Notes: generated by a model not told the origin, from the sequence alone. A DNA stretch of 64,000 bases from Paenibacillus sambharensis (GCF_003233845.1 NZ_QKRB01000028.1:62001-126000); one strand, 5' to 3'. Shown: positions 16,766-27,061, counted from the stretch's first letter. Made by a program: numbers and translations.

Positions 16766-17752
16766 ATGAAAACAAAGACTGGCCGCTCAGCCTTGCGGCC
16801 ATCCGTATCATCTAGAGGTCATTATACCGGACAGTCAGCGCCCAGGAAGAGATGGCTGACGATCGAGCGCAAGGAAACGATGCAGGGGCTGTTATTCGTA
16901 TCCCCCTGGCTGGTCGGATTCCTGTGCTTTGCGCTTGGTCCGATGCTGTTCTCGCTGTATGCAAGCTTTACGAACTATAATATAACCTCCCGAATGGACT
17001 TTATTGGGTTAAGCAATTATGAGCGAATGTTAACGATCGACAGCTTGTTCTGGATATCGCTTTACAACACCCTATACTATGTGGCCTTTATGGTTCCTCT
17101 CACCACAGCCGGCGCCGTCATCCTGGCATCACTGCTTAATCAGACCATACCTGGCAAGCGTATATTCCGGACAGTCTATTACCTGCCGGCTGTATTGTCG
17201 GGTGTTGGTGTCTACCTGCTCTGGATGCAGCTTCTTAGCCCATCTACAGGGCTTGTTAATACCGTGCTTGGCTGGTTTGGAGTGGATGGTCCTGCCTGGC
17301 TGTTTGACCCGGATTGGACGAAGCCTGCGCTTATTCTCATGAAGCTGTGGGGAGTGGGAAGCGGTATGCTCCTCTATCTGGCCAGCATGCAGGGCGTTCC
17401 GAAACAGCTGTATGAATCTGCTGAGTTGGATGGGGCGGGGCCGCTAAGGCGTTTCTTCACAATTACGCTGCCCATGATTACTCCGATCATCTTCTTCGAT
17501 ATTGTAACCAGCACGATTGGAGGCTTTCAGGTTTTTCAGGAGGCCTATGTCATGTCGGAGAGCGGAGACGGGGGACCTCAGAACTCACTCGTCTTCTACA
17601 ACCTGCATATGTGGAATAAGGCCTTTGAAGTATTCGATATGGGCTATGCAACGGCAATGGCCTGGGTGCTGTTCACCTTTATTATGGTGCTTACCCTCAT
17701 TAATCTATGGTTGGGCAAGCGATGGGTCTATTACGAAGGGGGTGACCGCTGA
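16766..17752 (+). CDS. Sugar ABC transporter permease (MalF/UgpA-like)
   Basis: A 328-residue inner-membrane permease with six transmembrane segments; the first is LLFVSPWLVGFLCFALGPML. The EAA loop that docks the ATPase is QLYESAELDGAGPLRRFFTI, at about residue 225. The frame is open from 16688, but the ATG at 16766, nine bases after AGGGAGAG, gives the normal Lys/Arg-rich N-terminus. It overlaps the second permease gene by one base (TGATG), so the pair is translationally coupled. Confidence 0.9.
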   Translation: MKTKTGRSALRPSVSSRGHYTGQSAPRKRWLTIERKETMQGLLFVSPWLVGFLCFALGPMLFSLYASFTNYNITSRMDFIGLSNYERMLTIDSLFWISLYNTLYYVAFMVPLTTAGAVILASLLNQTIPGKRIFRTVYYLPAVLSGVGVYLLWMQLLSPSTGLVNTVLGWFGVDGPAWLFDPDWTKPALILMKLWGVGSGMLLYLASMQGVPKQLYESAELDGAGPLRRFFTITLPMITPIIFFDIVTSTIGGFQVFQEAYVMSESGDGGPQNSLVFYNLHMWNKAFEVFDMGYATAMAWVLFTFIMVLTLINLWLGKRWVYYEGGDR

Positions 17753-18636
17753 TGAGTGGACGTGTGTATGCTGGCAAGCCGGCCCGCCTCAGCGGCCGCA
17801 GATCGAGGAATCGGACTGCGAATCTCCTGGTCTTCCTGATCCTGACCGCGGGAGCCGTCATTATTCTATCCCCGGTGTGGTGGATGTTTGCAACCTCTGT
17901 GAAATCGATGCAAGAGATTATGCAGTACCCGCCGACCTTTATTCCGGAGGAGTTCCACTTTAAAAATTATGTAGAGGCATGGACATCACCGGCAGCGAAC
18001 TTCACCCTCTGGCTGGTGAATACGCTAATCATAACGGTATTCGTAGTTATCGGAAGTGTGCTGTCCAACTCATTCGTTGCCTACGGCTTTGCCAAAATCA
18101 GGTTCAAGGGCAGAGATGTTCTGTTTGCCGTCGTACTTGCTACGATGATGATTCCCGGCTTTGTCACGATGATTCCGCAGTATATCCTGTTCTCGAAGCT
18201 GCAGTGGATGAACTCTTACTTGCCGCTTATCGTCCCGCCCTTCTTTGCGAGCGCGTTCTACATTTTTCTGCTGCGGCAGTTCTATATGACGATCTCTACC
18301 GAAATTATCGAGGCAGCGAAGATCGATGGGGCGAGCCACCTGCGGATTTGGTCAAGAATCATGCTGCCGTTAGCCAAGCCAGCTATTGCGACAATCACCA
18401 TATTCTCCTTCAACGGAGCATGGAACGACTTCCTCGGCCCGCTGCTGTACGTTAATGACGAAGCACTCTATACACTGCAGATCGGCCTGCAGACCTTCAA
18501 AGGAACGAACGATACACAGTGGCATTATCTGATGGCTGCTTCGCTTCTCGTTCTACTGCCCGTTATTCTGCTGTTCTTCTTCTTCCAGCGTTATTTTATT
18601 GAAGGTATGGACCTGACGGCGGGAACGAAGGGATAG
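17752..18636 (+). CDS. Sugar ABC transporter permease (MalG/UgpE-like)
   Basis: A 294-residue partner permease with six predicted helices (for example NLLVFLILTAGAVIILSPVW). Its EAA motif IIEAAKIDGASHLRIWSRI is near residue 185 and it has the usual late segment WNDFLGPLLYVND. The start codon overlaps the stop of the first permease. Together with the binding protein it forms a type I (CUT1) importer complex lacking its own ATPase. Confidence 0.9.
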   Translation: MSGRVYAGKPARLSGRRSRNRTANLLVFLILTAGAVIILSPVWWMFATSVKSMQEIMQYPPTFIPEEFHFKNYVEAWTSPAANFTLWLVNTLIITVFVVIGSVLSNSFVAYGFAKIRFKGRDVLFAVVLATMMIPGFVTMIPQYILFSKLQWMNSYLPLIVPPFFASAFYIFLLRQFYMTISTEIIEAAKIDGASHLRIWSRIMLPLAKPAIATITIFSFNGAWNDFLGPLLYVNDEALYTLQIGLQTFKGTNDTQWHYLMAASLLVLLPVILLFFFFQRYFIEGMDLTAGTKG

Positions 18637-18731
18637 GAATGGAAATTTCCACAAGCAACCCATATAATGAGGGCTAAGGAATCGTAATCAGTAACTACTA
18701 TAGAAGGCAGCAGGGCAGGGGAGAGGCAGGA

Positions 18732-19655
18732 ATGAAGAAACCTAAGATAGTCGTGATAGGCAGTATTAATATGGATATAGTAGTTGAGACCGGACGATAC
18801 CCGCAGGTGGGAGAAACGCTTCTTGGTGAACGAGTCCGTTTCATCCCTGGCGGGAAGGGGGCGAACCAGGCTGTTGCAGCTGCACGGCTCGGTGCGGATA
18901 CCTCAATGATCGGCGCTGTGGGTGGCGATACCTTCGGCCGGCAAATGCTGGACAGTCTCATGCATAATGGCGTGAATGTATCGGGTGTCAAGCAAACTTC
19001 AGAAGCAGCAACAGGAATCGCCTCCATCTATGTTGCGCAAGGCGACAACAGCATCATCGTGGTGCCTGGTGCGAATCACACCTTAAGTCCTGAGGATATA
19101 GAGCGGCATACGCACCTGCTAGCGGAGGCGGATATTGTTCTCCTTCAGCTGGAAATCCCCATTCCTGTTGTACAGTATGCAGCCCGCAGAGCGAAGGAGT
19201 ACGGGAAGACAGTTATATTAAACCCTGCCCCTGCTCAGCCGCTGCCTGATGAACTGTTTGCATGTATCGACTATTTCACACCGAACCGGACTGAGCTGAC
19301 CAGTTATGCGGGTTTGAAGGCGGAAGCTGGCCAGCTGATGGAAGGAATGCTCAGTATGAAGCTTAAGGGAGCCGGGCAGGTGATCACAACACTAAGCAGC
19401 GAAGGCTCTGCGTTCCTGGATCCTGCTGGCAAGGTGAAGCTGATCCCAGCCCACCAGGTACCGGTTGTTGATACGACTGGAGCCGGGGACTGCTATAACG
19501 CGGCACTCGCGGTAGCAATCGCGAAGGGGTGCCGGCTTGAGGAGGCCATCCGTTATGCAGCTCTGGCATCGGCACTTGCGGTAACTAAATTTGGCGCTCA
19601 AGAGGGTATGCCGACATCAGAAGAAGTCGATTCCTTCCTGCAGCAGCTGGGATAA
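18732..19655 (+). CDS. rbsK: Ribokinase (PfkB family)
   Basis: A 307-residue PfkB-type kinase that would phosphorylate D-ribose (or a related pentose) at O5 with ATP. N-terminal signature: GSINMDIVVETGRYPQVGET and PGGKGANQAVAAARLGA. C-terminal signature: VDTTGAGDCYNAALAVA with the catalytic Asp, as in ribokinases (canonical GAGDxFxG; here GAGDCYNA). The monovalent-cation loop region near ALAVTKFGAQEGMP also fits ribokinase. It lies 95 bp downstream of the sugar permease genes on the same strand, so the imported sugar may be a pentose or a nucleoside-derived sugar; that link is inferred. Confidence 0.85.
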   Translation: MKKPKIVVIGSINMDIVVETGRYPQVGETLLGERVRFIPGGKGANQAVAAARLGADTSMIGAVGGDTFGRQMLDSLMHNGVNVSGVKQTSEAATGIASIYVAQGDNSIIVVPGANHTLSPEDIERHTHLLAEADIVLLQLEIPIPVVQYAARRAKEYGKTVILNPAPAQPLPDELFACIDYFTPNRTELTSYAGLKAEAGQLMEGMLSMKLKGAGQVITTLSSEGSAFLDPAGKVKLIPAHQVPVVDTTGAGDCYNAALAVAIAKGCRLEEAIRYAALASALAVTKFGAQEGMPTSEEVDSFLQQLG

Positions 19656-19692
19656 TCAGCAGAAGCAGTCACTATTGGCTTTGGGGGGAATC

Positions 19693-22600
19693 TTGTCAAC
19701 CATGAATAATTCAGAGGTTAAGGGCATGCCGGAGTGGAGCGGGCTATGGCTGAATCACAGCCAAGAGCTTGTCTGCTTCTATGATTCGAATGATATTATC
19801 GTGCATATCTCACCATCCTGCCGCACAATTCTTGGCTACACAGAAGAAGAGATGATTGGGCGGCACCGCTCTGAATATGAATTTACTGATGATGAGCCGT
19901 CGGCGCTTTCACTCGACTTGCCCGTGTATGATTCCCTGCGAGTCAGTAAAGTGCGTCACAAGGACGGACACTTCTTATGGATCGAATTCTCGGACCGGCT
20001 CATAGAGGGTGAGCCAGGAAGTGGTTCTGAGGTTCATCTTATGTCAGTTGGACGTGATATCACGGAGCGGCGCAAGAACGAAATTCTTCAAGCTTATTCC
20101 CAAAGTTTAATTGAGTACGGGGCGTGGGAATGGGATATCAGGACCGAACGCTTTTATTACACCAAGGAACTTCGCCATATCTTTGCTAATGCCATCCAAG
20201 CCGAAGAAACATCGCCAGATCCCTTCTTGTCCCTGGTACATCCTGAAGATCTGCTAAGAGTAAAAGAACAGTTGACCAGAGCCGTTACTGAAGGCATGTC
20301 CGGGGAGATAAACTTTCGGCTTCTGCTGCCGGACGGCCGTGTACGTATGCTGCATGGGGTTTGGGAAGTGCTTACCGATCAGGATGGAAGATCTGTCAGG
20401 ATTATTGGGGTCAATCAAGACAAGACCAGACAGCATGAGTTAGAGGAACAAATCCGCACCAGTGAGCGCAAGCATCGGCTGATTGCGGAAGCTTCGGTGG
20501 ATTGGATCACAAGGCACAAGCCCGATCACCGGGCAACGGTCACGTACGCATCTCCTGTATGCAGAACACTGCTTGGCTATGAACCTGAGGAGATAATTGG
20601 ACTTGCTGCATTTGACCTTATTCATCCTGAGGATCAGGACAGTATTCGTGAGTTTCTGGTCCTAAATCAGCAGGCGCAGCAGGAGAAAGGCATCTGCCGG
20701 GTGCGCCGCAAAGACGGGACGTATGTTTGGCTGGAGACAACCAGCCGCTCCATTAAGAATGAGAAGGGGCAAATAGAGGAGATTATATCTATATCCCGAG
20801 ACATAACCGAACGCCGTAAGGCGGACAAGCTGTTACAGGAAAGCCAGCAGCGTTATAAGTCACTATTTGACCACAATACGGCAGCCGTGTACTCCATGAA
20901 GCTCAATGGTGATTACGAAACGGCTAATCCCAATCTGGAGAAGCTGACCGGCTACTCTCTCGATGAATTAATCGGCATGTACTGGGGACCGATTGTAGAC
21001 CCGAAGGACCTTCCGAAGACGCTGTATCATTTTGGCCTTGCCACCAAAGGACAGCCGCAGAGTTATGACCTGACTATTATTCATAAGAACGGTCATCCGA
21101 TTGAGATTAACTCGACGAATATCCCTATTGTCGTTGACGGAGAAGTAGTGGGCGTGTTTGGAATATCGTATGATATTACCGAGCGCAAACGGTATATTGC
21201 TCAGATTGAGAAGCTCAGCAACGAGTATAATTTAATTCTCAGCGCTGTATCGGAAGGGATAATCGGTTTTAATGCAGAAGGCAGCCCAACCTTCATGAAC
21301 CCGGCTGCCGCTGGTATGTTTGGTTATCCTGATGGTGAAGTGACAGGGCTCTCTCATGAAGGACTTCTTAGGCAGATTGCACCCGTTGGTTCGCTTCTGC
21401 AGCTCGAAGAATCACAGATACTGAATGCGATTGTTAGTGGACGTGTCTACCGTCACAGTGAAGCCGTATTCTGGAGACGGGACGGCTCGAGCTTTCTGGT
21501 TGATTACCAGGTCACTCCTATTATCGATAAGAGTGAAGTAAGAGGAGCTGTGGTCGTGTTCCGGGACATTACCAGTGAGAAGGAAATACTTCGAGCCAAG
21601 GAATCAGCAGAACGGGCGGATCAGGCTAAATCTGAATTCCTTGCTGTCATGAGCCATGAAATCCGCACGCCAATGAATGGAATAATGGGTATGGCGGATT
21701 TGATGGCGGACACGGAGCTGACAGAGGAACAGAGCAGCTATATGGAGACAATTCTAGCAAGCTGCGGCTCGCTTCTGCGAATCCTTAACGAAATCCTGGA
21801 CTTCAGCAAGCTGGAAGCAGGCAAGATGGACCTGAGCTTCGAGCGGGTTGACATTCGGAAGGTAATAGCCGAAATAATGGAGCTATTCTCCCCCAGAGCA
21901 GCTGAGAAGGGGATTTCATTCACCTGTCACATTGATGATAACCTTCCTCATCTCATCATTGGAGACGAAGGCAGATTCCGGCAGGTGCTCGTGAATCTTG
22001 TTGGAAATGCGATCAAATTCACCGAGCAGGGCAGTGTGTCTATAACGGCTTTCATGAAGACAGGCAGAGACCAAACAGCTGAATTTCTTAGTGTCTATGT
22101 TGAGGATACCGGAATCGGGATCCCGGCTGATAAGCAGGAGCTGCTATTCCAGTCCTTCTCGCAGCTGCATCCCTCCCTTAACCGCAAGTATGGCGGAACA
22201 GGTTTGGGTCTAGCAATATGTAAGAAGCTGGTTGAGCTGATGGGTGGAGTTATTGGAGTGGACAGCCGGGAGGATTTAGGCTCTGTGTTCTATTTCACAC
22301 TTCCATTAACCCTTGCGGCTGATGATGTTCATCCACATAATGCTGCAGATATAATCCGGTCAGATAGGTCAGACAAGAATGCTGAGCAGATACTTGCTTA
22401 CACAACGACGGATACACAGTCTGTTGACTCCCCTCGGATTCTGGTGGCAGACGATAATGAGGTTAACCGCACGCTTATGGTTAAGCTCCTGCAAAAGAAC
22501 GGACTACAGGCTCAGCTTGCTGTTAATGGCCGGGAAGCTGTTCAGGCTTCGGAAAGAGAGCTGTATGATCTGATATTTATGGATCTGCAGATGCCTGAAC

Positions 22601-22797
22601 TGAGCGGATATGAAGCAGCAGCAGCCATTTTATCAAGGGAGCGAACCAAGCAGCCTGTCATCATAGCAGTCACTGCCTTTGCAAGAGAAGAGGACCGGCA
22701 AGCGTGCCTGCGGACGGGGATGAAAGACTACATTAGTAAACCGGTTCTAGCTTCTGAGGTTACGAGGGTGTTGAATTGCTGGCTTCGCAAAGATTAG
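19693..22797 (+). CDS. Hybrid histidine kinase with five PAS domains and a receiver
   Basis: A large soluble sensor kinase of about 1034 residues. Five successive PAS/PAC modules occupy roughly residues 20-630, recognisable from repeated PAC endings ([46 protein letters not shown]). HisKA follows with the phospho-acceptor His655 in [13 protein letters not shown], then an HATPase with NAIKF, DTGIGIP and [16 protein letters not shown]-terminal receiver has phospho-acceptor Asp964 in FMDLQMPE and the conserved Lys in YISKPV. No transmembrane segment is present, so it senses cytoplasmic signals. The start is uncertain: TTG 19693 is four bases after a GGGGGG site and ATG 19702 thirteen. No partner regulator is adjacent. 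Confidence 0.9.
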   Translation: MSTMNNSEVKGMPEWSGLWLNHSQELVCFYDSNDIIVHISPSCRTILGYTEEEMIGRHRSEYEFTDDEPSALSLDLPVYDSLRVSKVRHKDGHFLWIEFSDRLIEGEPGSGSEVHLMSVGRDITERRKNEILQAYSQSLIEYGAWEWDIRTERFYYTKELRHIFANAIQAEETSPDPFLSLVHPEDLLRVKEQLTRAVTEGMSGEINFRLLLPDGRVRMLHGVWEVLTDQDGRSVRIIGVNQDKTRQHELEEQIRTSERKHRLIAEASVDWITRHKPDHRATVTYASPVCRTLLGYEPEEIIGLAAFDLIHPEDQDSIREFLVLNQQAQQEKGICRVRRKDGTYVWLETTSRSIKNEKGQIEEIISISRDITERRKADKLLQESQQRYKSLFDHNTAAVYSMKLNGDYETANPNLEKLTGYSLDELIGMYWGPIVDPKDLPKTLYHFGLATKGQPQSYDLTIIHKNGHPIEINSTNIPIVVDGEVVGVFGISYDITERKRYIAQIEKLSNEYNLILSAVSEGIIGFNAEGSPTFMNPAAAGMFGYPDGEVTGLSHEGLLRQIAPVGSLLQLEESQILNAIVSGRVYRHSEAVFWRRDGSSFLVDYQVTPIIDKSEVRGAVVVFRDITSEKEILRAKESAERADQAKSEFLAVMSHEIRTPMNGIMGMADLMADTELTEEQSSYMETILASCGSLLRILNEILDFSKLEAGKMDLSFERVDIRKVIAEIMELFSPRAAEKGISFTCHIDDNLPHLIIGDEGRFRQVLVNLVGNAIKFTEQGSVSITAFMKTGRDQTAEFLSVYVEDTGIGIPADKQELLFQSFSQLHPSLNRKYGGTGLGLAICKKLVELMGGVIGVDSREDLGSVFYFTLPLTLAADDVHPHNAADIIRSDRSDKNAEQILAYTTTDTQSVDSPRILVADDNEVNRTLMVKLLQKNGLQAQLAVNGREAVQASERELYDLIFMDLQMPELSGYEAAAAILSRERTKQPVIIAVTAFAREEDRQACLRTGMKDYISKPVLASEVTRVLNCWLRKD

Positions 22798-22839
22798 AGG
22801 GATTATTAAAGTTGGTGTCTTGAACAGGCACTATCCTGG

Positions 22840-22867
22840 GACGTTTGCTTAGGCAGACGTCTTTTTT
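22840..22867 (+). terminator. Rho-independent terminator
   Basis: Nine-base stem GACGTTTGC / GCAGACGTC with one G-T pair and a TTAG loop, then TTTTTT. It ends the histidine kinase unit. Confidence 0.9.
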
Positions 22868-22941
22868 GTTATGCCTGCTTTGTTATACATAATTTTCCGG
22901 GCAGAGGGGAAAATATGGTTTACGCAAAGGGGGTGACCAGC

Positions 22942-24420
22942 GTGACCGAACGAAAGGGACTGGATAAGGAAGGGAAGGAAGAGCTTCAAGCTTCATTAGA
23001 GCTCAACTTGTCCCGGAATATTGAGAATATTCAAGGGGTGTTCGACAAATGCAACGACTTAATTATTCGTAAGGTTCCTACTTCGGAGGGCTATGAAGCT
23101 GCTGTTGTATATTTGGCTGGACTTATCAATACAGAGGAGCTGCAGGAACATACCCTTCAGCCTCTTCTGACCCGTGACCTGGCTTCCGCGGCAGCAGTTG
23201 AGAACAGTCAGGTTTCAAGGGCCGAGACAGTCGGGGAAGTGGCGGAGGCAGTACTGAATGGCGAGGCCGCTTTACTGGCAAGCAATCAGCCATATGCTGT
23301 TACCGTTAACGTCAGAGGCGGCAACAGAAGAGCAGTGGAGGAGCCGCCGACAGAGGCGACAGTAAGGGGTCCCCGGGAAGGATTTACAGAAAATATTCAG
23401 ACTAATACAGCCTTGATCCGGTTTCGACTGAAAACAACCAAGCTGAAGATGGTACCCTTCACGATCGGGGAAGAAACAAAGACTAATGTGATCTTAGCCT
23501 ATCATGATAAGCTCGCAGATCCGGAAGTCATTCAGGAAGTGACGAGAAGGCTGCAGTCGATTAAGATCGACGGGATCCTGGAAAGCGGATATATCGAAGA
23601 GTTAATTGAGGACAATCCTTATTCTCCTTATCCACAGATGCATTATACTGAACGTCCTGATACGGCTGTTGCTCATCTGTTAGAAGGGAAGTTCTGCATT
23701 CTCGTAGATAATACACCGGTCGCCCTAGTCGGCCCGACTACCTTCTGGCTGCTCATGCAGGCTAGTGAGGACTACTATGAACGTTTCTACATCTCCAACT
23801 TGCTGCGCTGGCTGCGGTATGTGTTTATGTTTGTCGCCCTTTATTTGCCGTCGATATATGTATCTGTTCTAACCTATCACCAAGATATGGTGCCAACCAA
23901 TCTACTGTACAGCATTGCCTCCGCTCGCGAAGCCATCCCTTTCCCGGCGCTTGTCGAAGCGCTGATTATGGAAGTTTCCTTCGAAGCCCTGCGGGAGGCA
24001 GGCATCCGGCTGCCCAAAACAATTGGCCAAGCCGTTGGCATACTTGGGGCTCTTGTAATCGGCCAAGCGGCTGTACAAGCAGGTATTGTCTCGGCGCCAA
24101 TGGTTATTATCGTGGCACTGACCGGTATTGCCTCGTTCACTATACCTCGATTTAATCTGGCTATTACGGTTCGCATGCTCCGGTTCCCGCTTATGATTGC
24201 GGCCAGCGTGCTTGGCGTATACGGCGTTATGATTGGTACGTACATTATTGCTGCCCATCTGTGCCAGTTGCGTTCCTTCGGCGTTCCCTATATGTCAGGC
24301 TACGCCCCGCTTAGACGTAAGGAACTGAAGGATATATTCGTCAGGGCGCCGTGGAGAAAAATGAAGACGCGCCCCATAACGTATAGCGGGTCGGCTGAAG
24401 GCAGAAGGCAGAAGGCTTAA
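22942..24420 (+). CDS. Spore germination receptor subunit A (GerA/GerKA family)
   Basis: A 492-residue A subunit of a germinant receptor in the spore inner membrane. A soluble N-terminal domain of about 240 residues (LSRNIENIQGVFDKCNDLIIR, YLAGLINTEEL) precedes a membrane domain with the family hallmark PFPALVEALIMEVSFEALRE and the helices GQAVGILGALVIGQAAVQAG and LMIAASVLGVYGVMIGTYII. The GTG at 22942 lies eight bases after AAAGGGGGTGA and starts the protein at the right place; an ATG at 22915 is the alternative. It is first gene of a four-gene operon in the order A, C, small D, B. The receptor would bind a small nutrient and trigger germination. Confidence 0.9.
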   Translation: MTERKGLDKEGKEELQASLELNLSRNIENIQGVFDKCNDLIIRKVPTSEGYEAAVVYLAGLINTEELQEHTLQPLLTRDLASAAAVENSQVSRAETVGEVAEAVLNGEAALLASNQPYAVTVNVRGGNRRAVEEPPTEATVRGPREGFTENIQTNTALIRFRLKTTKLKMVPFTIGEETKTNVILAYHDKLADPEVIQEVTRRLQSIKIDGILESGYIEELIEDNPYSPYPQMHYTERPDTAVAHLLEGKFCILVDNTPVALVGPTTFWLLMQASEDYYERFYISNLLRWLRYVFMFVALYLPSIYVSVLTYHQDMVPTNLLYSIASAREAIPFPALVEALIMEVSFEALREAGIRLPKTIGQAVGILGALVIGQAAVQAGIVSAPMVIIVALTGIASFTIPRFNLAITVRMLRFPLMIAASVLGVYGVMIGTYIIAAHLCQLRSFGVPYMSGYAPLRRKELKDIFVRAPWRKMKTRPITYSGSAEGRRQKA

Positions 24421-24455
24421 CAGACCGAATAAAACCTGATCAAGCGAGGTGCGGT

Positions 24456-25634
24456 ATGAAGCTCGGGAAGAGATTCCTTGTATCCGTTATGCTGCTAATG
24501 CTACTTGGCGGCTGCTGGGATCGTAGGGAAGTTAACGATGTTGCCTTTGTGGCCGCTTCCGCTGCCGACAAGGAAGGGGATGGTTATAGGGTAGGCGTTC
24601 AAATCCCTTTGCCCGGTCAGATGGGAGGGCCTGAGGGAGGCGGCGGCGGCACAAGCGGTGAGAAGAGCTGGTATCTGGATTCTGAGCAAGACAAGACATT
24701 GCGCGGTGCTCTTGAGAAGCTTCAGCAGCGTCTGTCAAGAGTGTTGAATTTTTCCCATCGCCGCGTGATTGTCTTAGGTGAGGAGTTGGCGAAGGAAGGC
24801 ATTGTTTCTGTTATCGATATTCTTATTCGGGCTCCGCAAAACCGCTTGACGGTATTTCCCGTCATCGCAGAAGGTAAAGCGCTCGATCTGCTTAATGCCA
24901 AGGCGCCTGTTGAGCAATTGCCCTCCGAGGTGATACGTGAACTTGCTTCATTGAGCTTCAGTAAGCAGCTGCTGCTGAATATCTTCATGAAAGATTTGCT
25001 GAAGGAAGGAGAAGACCCTGTTCTGCCGGTAATGAAGATGGCTGAAACAAAACCTGGCTCGGAAGGGAAGAAGGATAAGACGATCCAGATGACCGGTCTT
25101 GGCGTCATGAAGAAGGACCGTCTGGTCAGTATATTCCGGGAAGAGGATGCCAAGTATCTGCTGTGGCTGAACCAAATGAACCGGCTGCCGTCGATTACGC
25201 TTGACTATCCAGAGAAGAAGGGATATATCGTACTCCAGTTTCAACAAAATAAAGTGGATGTTCGTCCGGTTATTCAGGGAGATGAGGTTTCCTTCCGAAT
25301 CAAGATTATGGCGAAAGGCTCCGTGATGGAGGACACGACGGCCAAAAATATTTCTACCGGTATAGCGAATCGGCAGCTGGAGAAGGATGCGGAGGAGCAT
25401 GTGAGGGAAGCAATGAAGGGAGTGGTCAGCCAATTGAAGAAGCTGAAAGCCGACCCGATCGGCCTTGGGAGCAGAGTTCGAGACCGTAACTATACGTTCT
25501 GGAGGAAACATAAGAAGGATTGGTTTGAGCTCTACAGCACGGCTGATGTCTACTTTGAGATCGATTTTAACATAGAGCACACCGGCACTGTCTCCAATAG
25601 TATTATCCGCAAGCACGTCGAGGTGAATTCCTGA
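24456..25634 (+). CDS. Spore germination receptor lipoprotein subunit C (GerC family)
   Basis: A 392-residue Ger(x)C lipoprotein. The signal MKLGKRFLVSVMLLMLLGG ends in the lipobox LLGGC, followed by the family-typical WDRREVND. The domain after about residue 215 (VMKKDRLVSIFREEDAKYLLW) and the C-terminal VSQLKKLKADPIGLGSRVRDR are also characteristic. It anchors to the outer face of the inner spore membrane and forms the receptor with the A and B subunits. The ATG follows AAGCGAGGTG. The next gene starts one base after its stop. Confidence 0.9.
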   Translation: MKLGKRFLVSVMLLMLLGGCWDRREVNDVAFVAASAADKEGDGYRVGVQIPLPGQMGGPEGGGGGTSGEKSWYLDSEQDKTLRGALEKLQQRLSRVLNFSHRRVIVLGEELAKEGIVSVIDILIRAPQNRLTVFPVIAEGKALDLLNAKAPVEQLPSEVIRELASLSFSKQLLLNIFMKDLLKEGEDPVLPVMKMAETKPGSEGKKDKTIQMTGLGVMKKDRLVSIFREEDAKYLLWLNQMNRLPSITLDYPEKKGYIVLQFQQNKVDVRPVIQGDEVSFRIKIMAKGSVMEDTTAKNISTGIANRQLEKDAEEHVREAMKGVVSQLKKLKADPIGLGSRVRDRNYTFWRKHKKDWFELYSTADVYFEIDFNIEHTGTVSNSIIRKHVEVNS

Positions 25635-25635
25635 T

Positions 25636-25836
25636 ATGTGGGGCGCCTTGTTTGAAATGGTTTTCGTTATGGCCTTGTTCGTCGTTCTTGACCTGTCTGC
25701 TCTTAAGAATGGATCTAGGGGCAGCAGGTATTTATATGGAGCCTTACTGGCAGCTGCCGGGATAGGCTGGGTGCTCATCCGGGTCATCCAGAGGCTGCCG
25801 CAGCTGGGGAATTGGCTGGAGAAGCTTACGATTTGA
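25636..25836 (+). CDS. Small two-helix ger-operon protein (D-subunit-like)
   Basis: A 66-residue membrane protein with two transmembrane segments (ALFEMVFVMALFVVLDLSAL and YLYGALLAAAGIGWVLI). It starts one base after the C-subunit stop and lies just before the B-subunit gene, so it is part of the receptor operon. Small D subunits of this size and topology are known to be encoded with some GerA-type receptors and to modulate germinant sensitivity. Membership here is inferred from position and topology, as the sequence itself is not recognised. Confidence 0.7.
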   Translation: MWGALFEMVFVMALFVVLDLSALKNGSRGSRYLYGALLAAAGIGWVLIRVIQRLPQLGNWLEKLTI

Positions 25837-25846
25837 AGAGAGAGTG

Positions 25847-26935
25847 ATGAGTATGCAGAAGGTTTCCGGAATGCAGGTTGTCATGCTAACTGCCCTGATC
25901 ATTCTCGTAGTTGGGCTGAAGCATCCTCCTGTCGTTATGATGGAAGCGGCCAGGGAAGGGGCATGGGTCGGTTATATCGCAGGTGTTCTGATAACGGGTC
26001 CAATCATCTGGATGCTGTACCGTCTGTCCAAGCGGTTTCCGAATGAGGATTTGTTCCTGGTTCTGATTAAGCGGGCACCGCTGGCAGGGAGGGTGATTGT
26101 CCTGGCCTACCTGGCCTATTTCCTGTTCATGCTCGCTCATGATATACGTTTTATTATTGGACTGACCAATATTCTGCTGCTGCCGACCACCCCCATTGAA
26201 GTGACAGGACTTGCGGTTGCTTTAGCTGCTTACTATGCAGCGCGTGATGGCATTGAGGCGGTCGCCAGACTCGCCCAGCTGTTTTTTCCCGTCTTGGCAG
26301 TGCTGGTGCTTTCTTTGCCGCTCATGCTTGGAACCCAGGCTGATATACGCAATATCGATCCGTTGGAGTGGAACGTGACTGGCCAGTTAAAATCAGCTCT
26401 GTATGCATTCGGAGGACTGTCCGAGATCATTGTACTGCCGTTCATAGCGCCATATCCTGCATTTCGGTTAAGGAGCGCATATTATGGCTTGGCATTGGGC
26501 ACTTTGCTGCTCGGTATCCTATTAATTGAATCGCTGCTTGTGTTCGGTCCGGAGCTGGCTTCGTTATTCTTTGACCCGCCCTACATGCTGATCCGACAGA
26601 TCCGAATAACGGATTTTCTGGACAGGCTGGACCTTCCAATCTTAGCAGTGTGGATGCTGAACGTCTTTGTGAAAATCAGCTTGTATATTTACGCCGTTAG
26701 TCTGGCTGTTCACCGATTGGCAAATATCGCGAGCGCAAGGATCGTCACCGGACCAGTCGGCTTATCAGGGCTTGTATGCTCGTACTGGTTCTTCGAAAGC
26801 AGCAACCAGCTGGTGGAGCTGGCTAAATTCCGTCCGTTCCTGATGCTTGTCTACGCTGTACTGCTGCCCTTATTACTATTCGTATGGCTCCGGGCGAAGG
26901 CCAAACGCTCTGTCATGCGCCTCCGTCGGAACTGA
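25847..26935 (+). CDS. Spore germination receptor subunit B (GerB/spore permease family)
   Basis: A 362-residue integral membrane protein with about ten helices, of the APC-like spore permease family. It opens VSGMQVVMLTALIILVVG and contains FGGLSEIIVLPFIAPYPAFR and RITDFLDRLDLPILAVWMLNVFVKIS, the segment typical of GerB proteins. The B subunit is thought to hold the germinant-binding site. Starts at 25844 (GTG), 25847 and 25853 (ATG) are all in frame after a GAGAGAG site; I list 25847. Last gene of the operon. Confidence 0.88.
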   Translation: MSMQKVSGMQVVMLTALIILVVGLKHPPVVMMEAAREGAWVGYIAGVLITGPIIWMLYRLSKRFPNEDLFLVLIKRAPLAGRVIVLAYLAYFLFMLAHDIRFIIGLTNILLLPTTPIEVTGLAVALAAYYAARDGIEAVARLAQLFFPVLAVLVLSLPLMLGTQADIRNIDPLEWNVTGQLKSALYAFGGLSEIIVLPFIAPYPAFRLRSAYYGLALGTLLLGILLIESLLVFGPELASLFFDPPYMLIRQIRITDFLDRLDLPILAVWMLNVFVKISLYIYAVSLAVHRLANIASARIVTGPVGLSGLVCSYWFFESSNQLVELAKFRPFLMLVYAVLLPLLLFVWLRAKAKRSVMRLRRN

Positions 26936-27016
26936 TCGACCGGCCAGTTCTGTGAGAAGCTTCCAGGATACACATTGTATCCCTTGATAGATCCCGGAAA
27001 ATATAGTATCATTCAC

Positions 27017-27045
27017 TTGTTGGTGAATCCGTTAACATATATATT
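27017..27045 (+). promoter_or_regulatory. Candidate SigA promoter of the secreted arabinanase gene
   Basis: TTGTTG at 27017-27022 and TATATT at 27040-27045, spaced 17 bp. A small dyad ATTCAC / GTGAAT at 27011-27028 overlaps the -35 region. The remaining leader to 27242 (about 180 bases) shows no gene; this and the bases back to 26936 are otherwise empty. Confidence 0.5.
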
Positions 27046-27046
27046 A

Positions 27047-27061
27047 TTGGAAGCGGTTTAT
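27047..27061 (+). promoter_or_regulatory. cre-like site (CcpA operator candidate)
   Basis: TTGGAAGCGGTTTAT fits 14 of 15 positions of the degenerate cre pattern WTGNAANCGNWNNCW. It lies immediately downstream of the candidate -10 box, where CcpA binding would repress. Glucose repression of the arabinanase would make biological sense. Confidence 0.5.

Noticed and set aside
24948-25787. Minus-strand frame of 279 codons opposite the GerC gene
   Set aside because: Antisense shadow; the sense gene has lipobox and family motifs.
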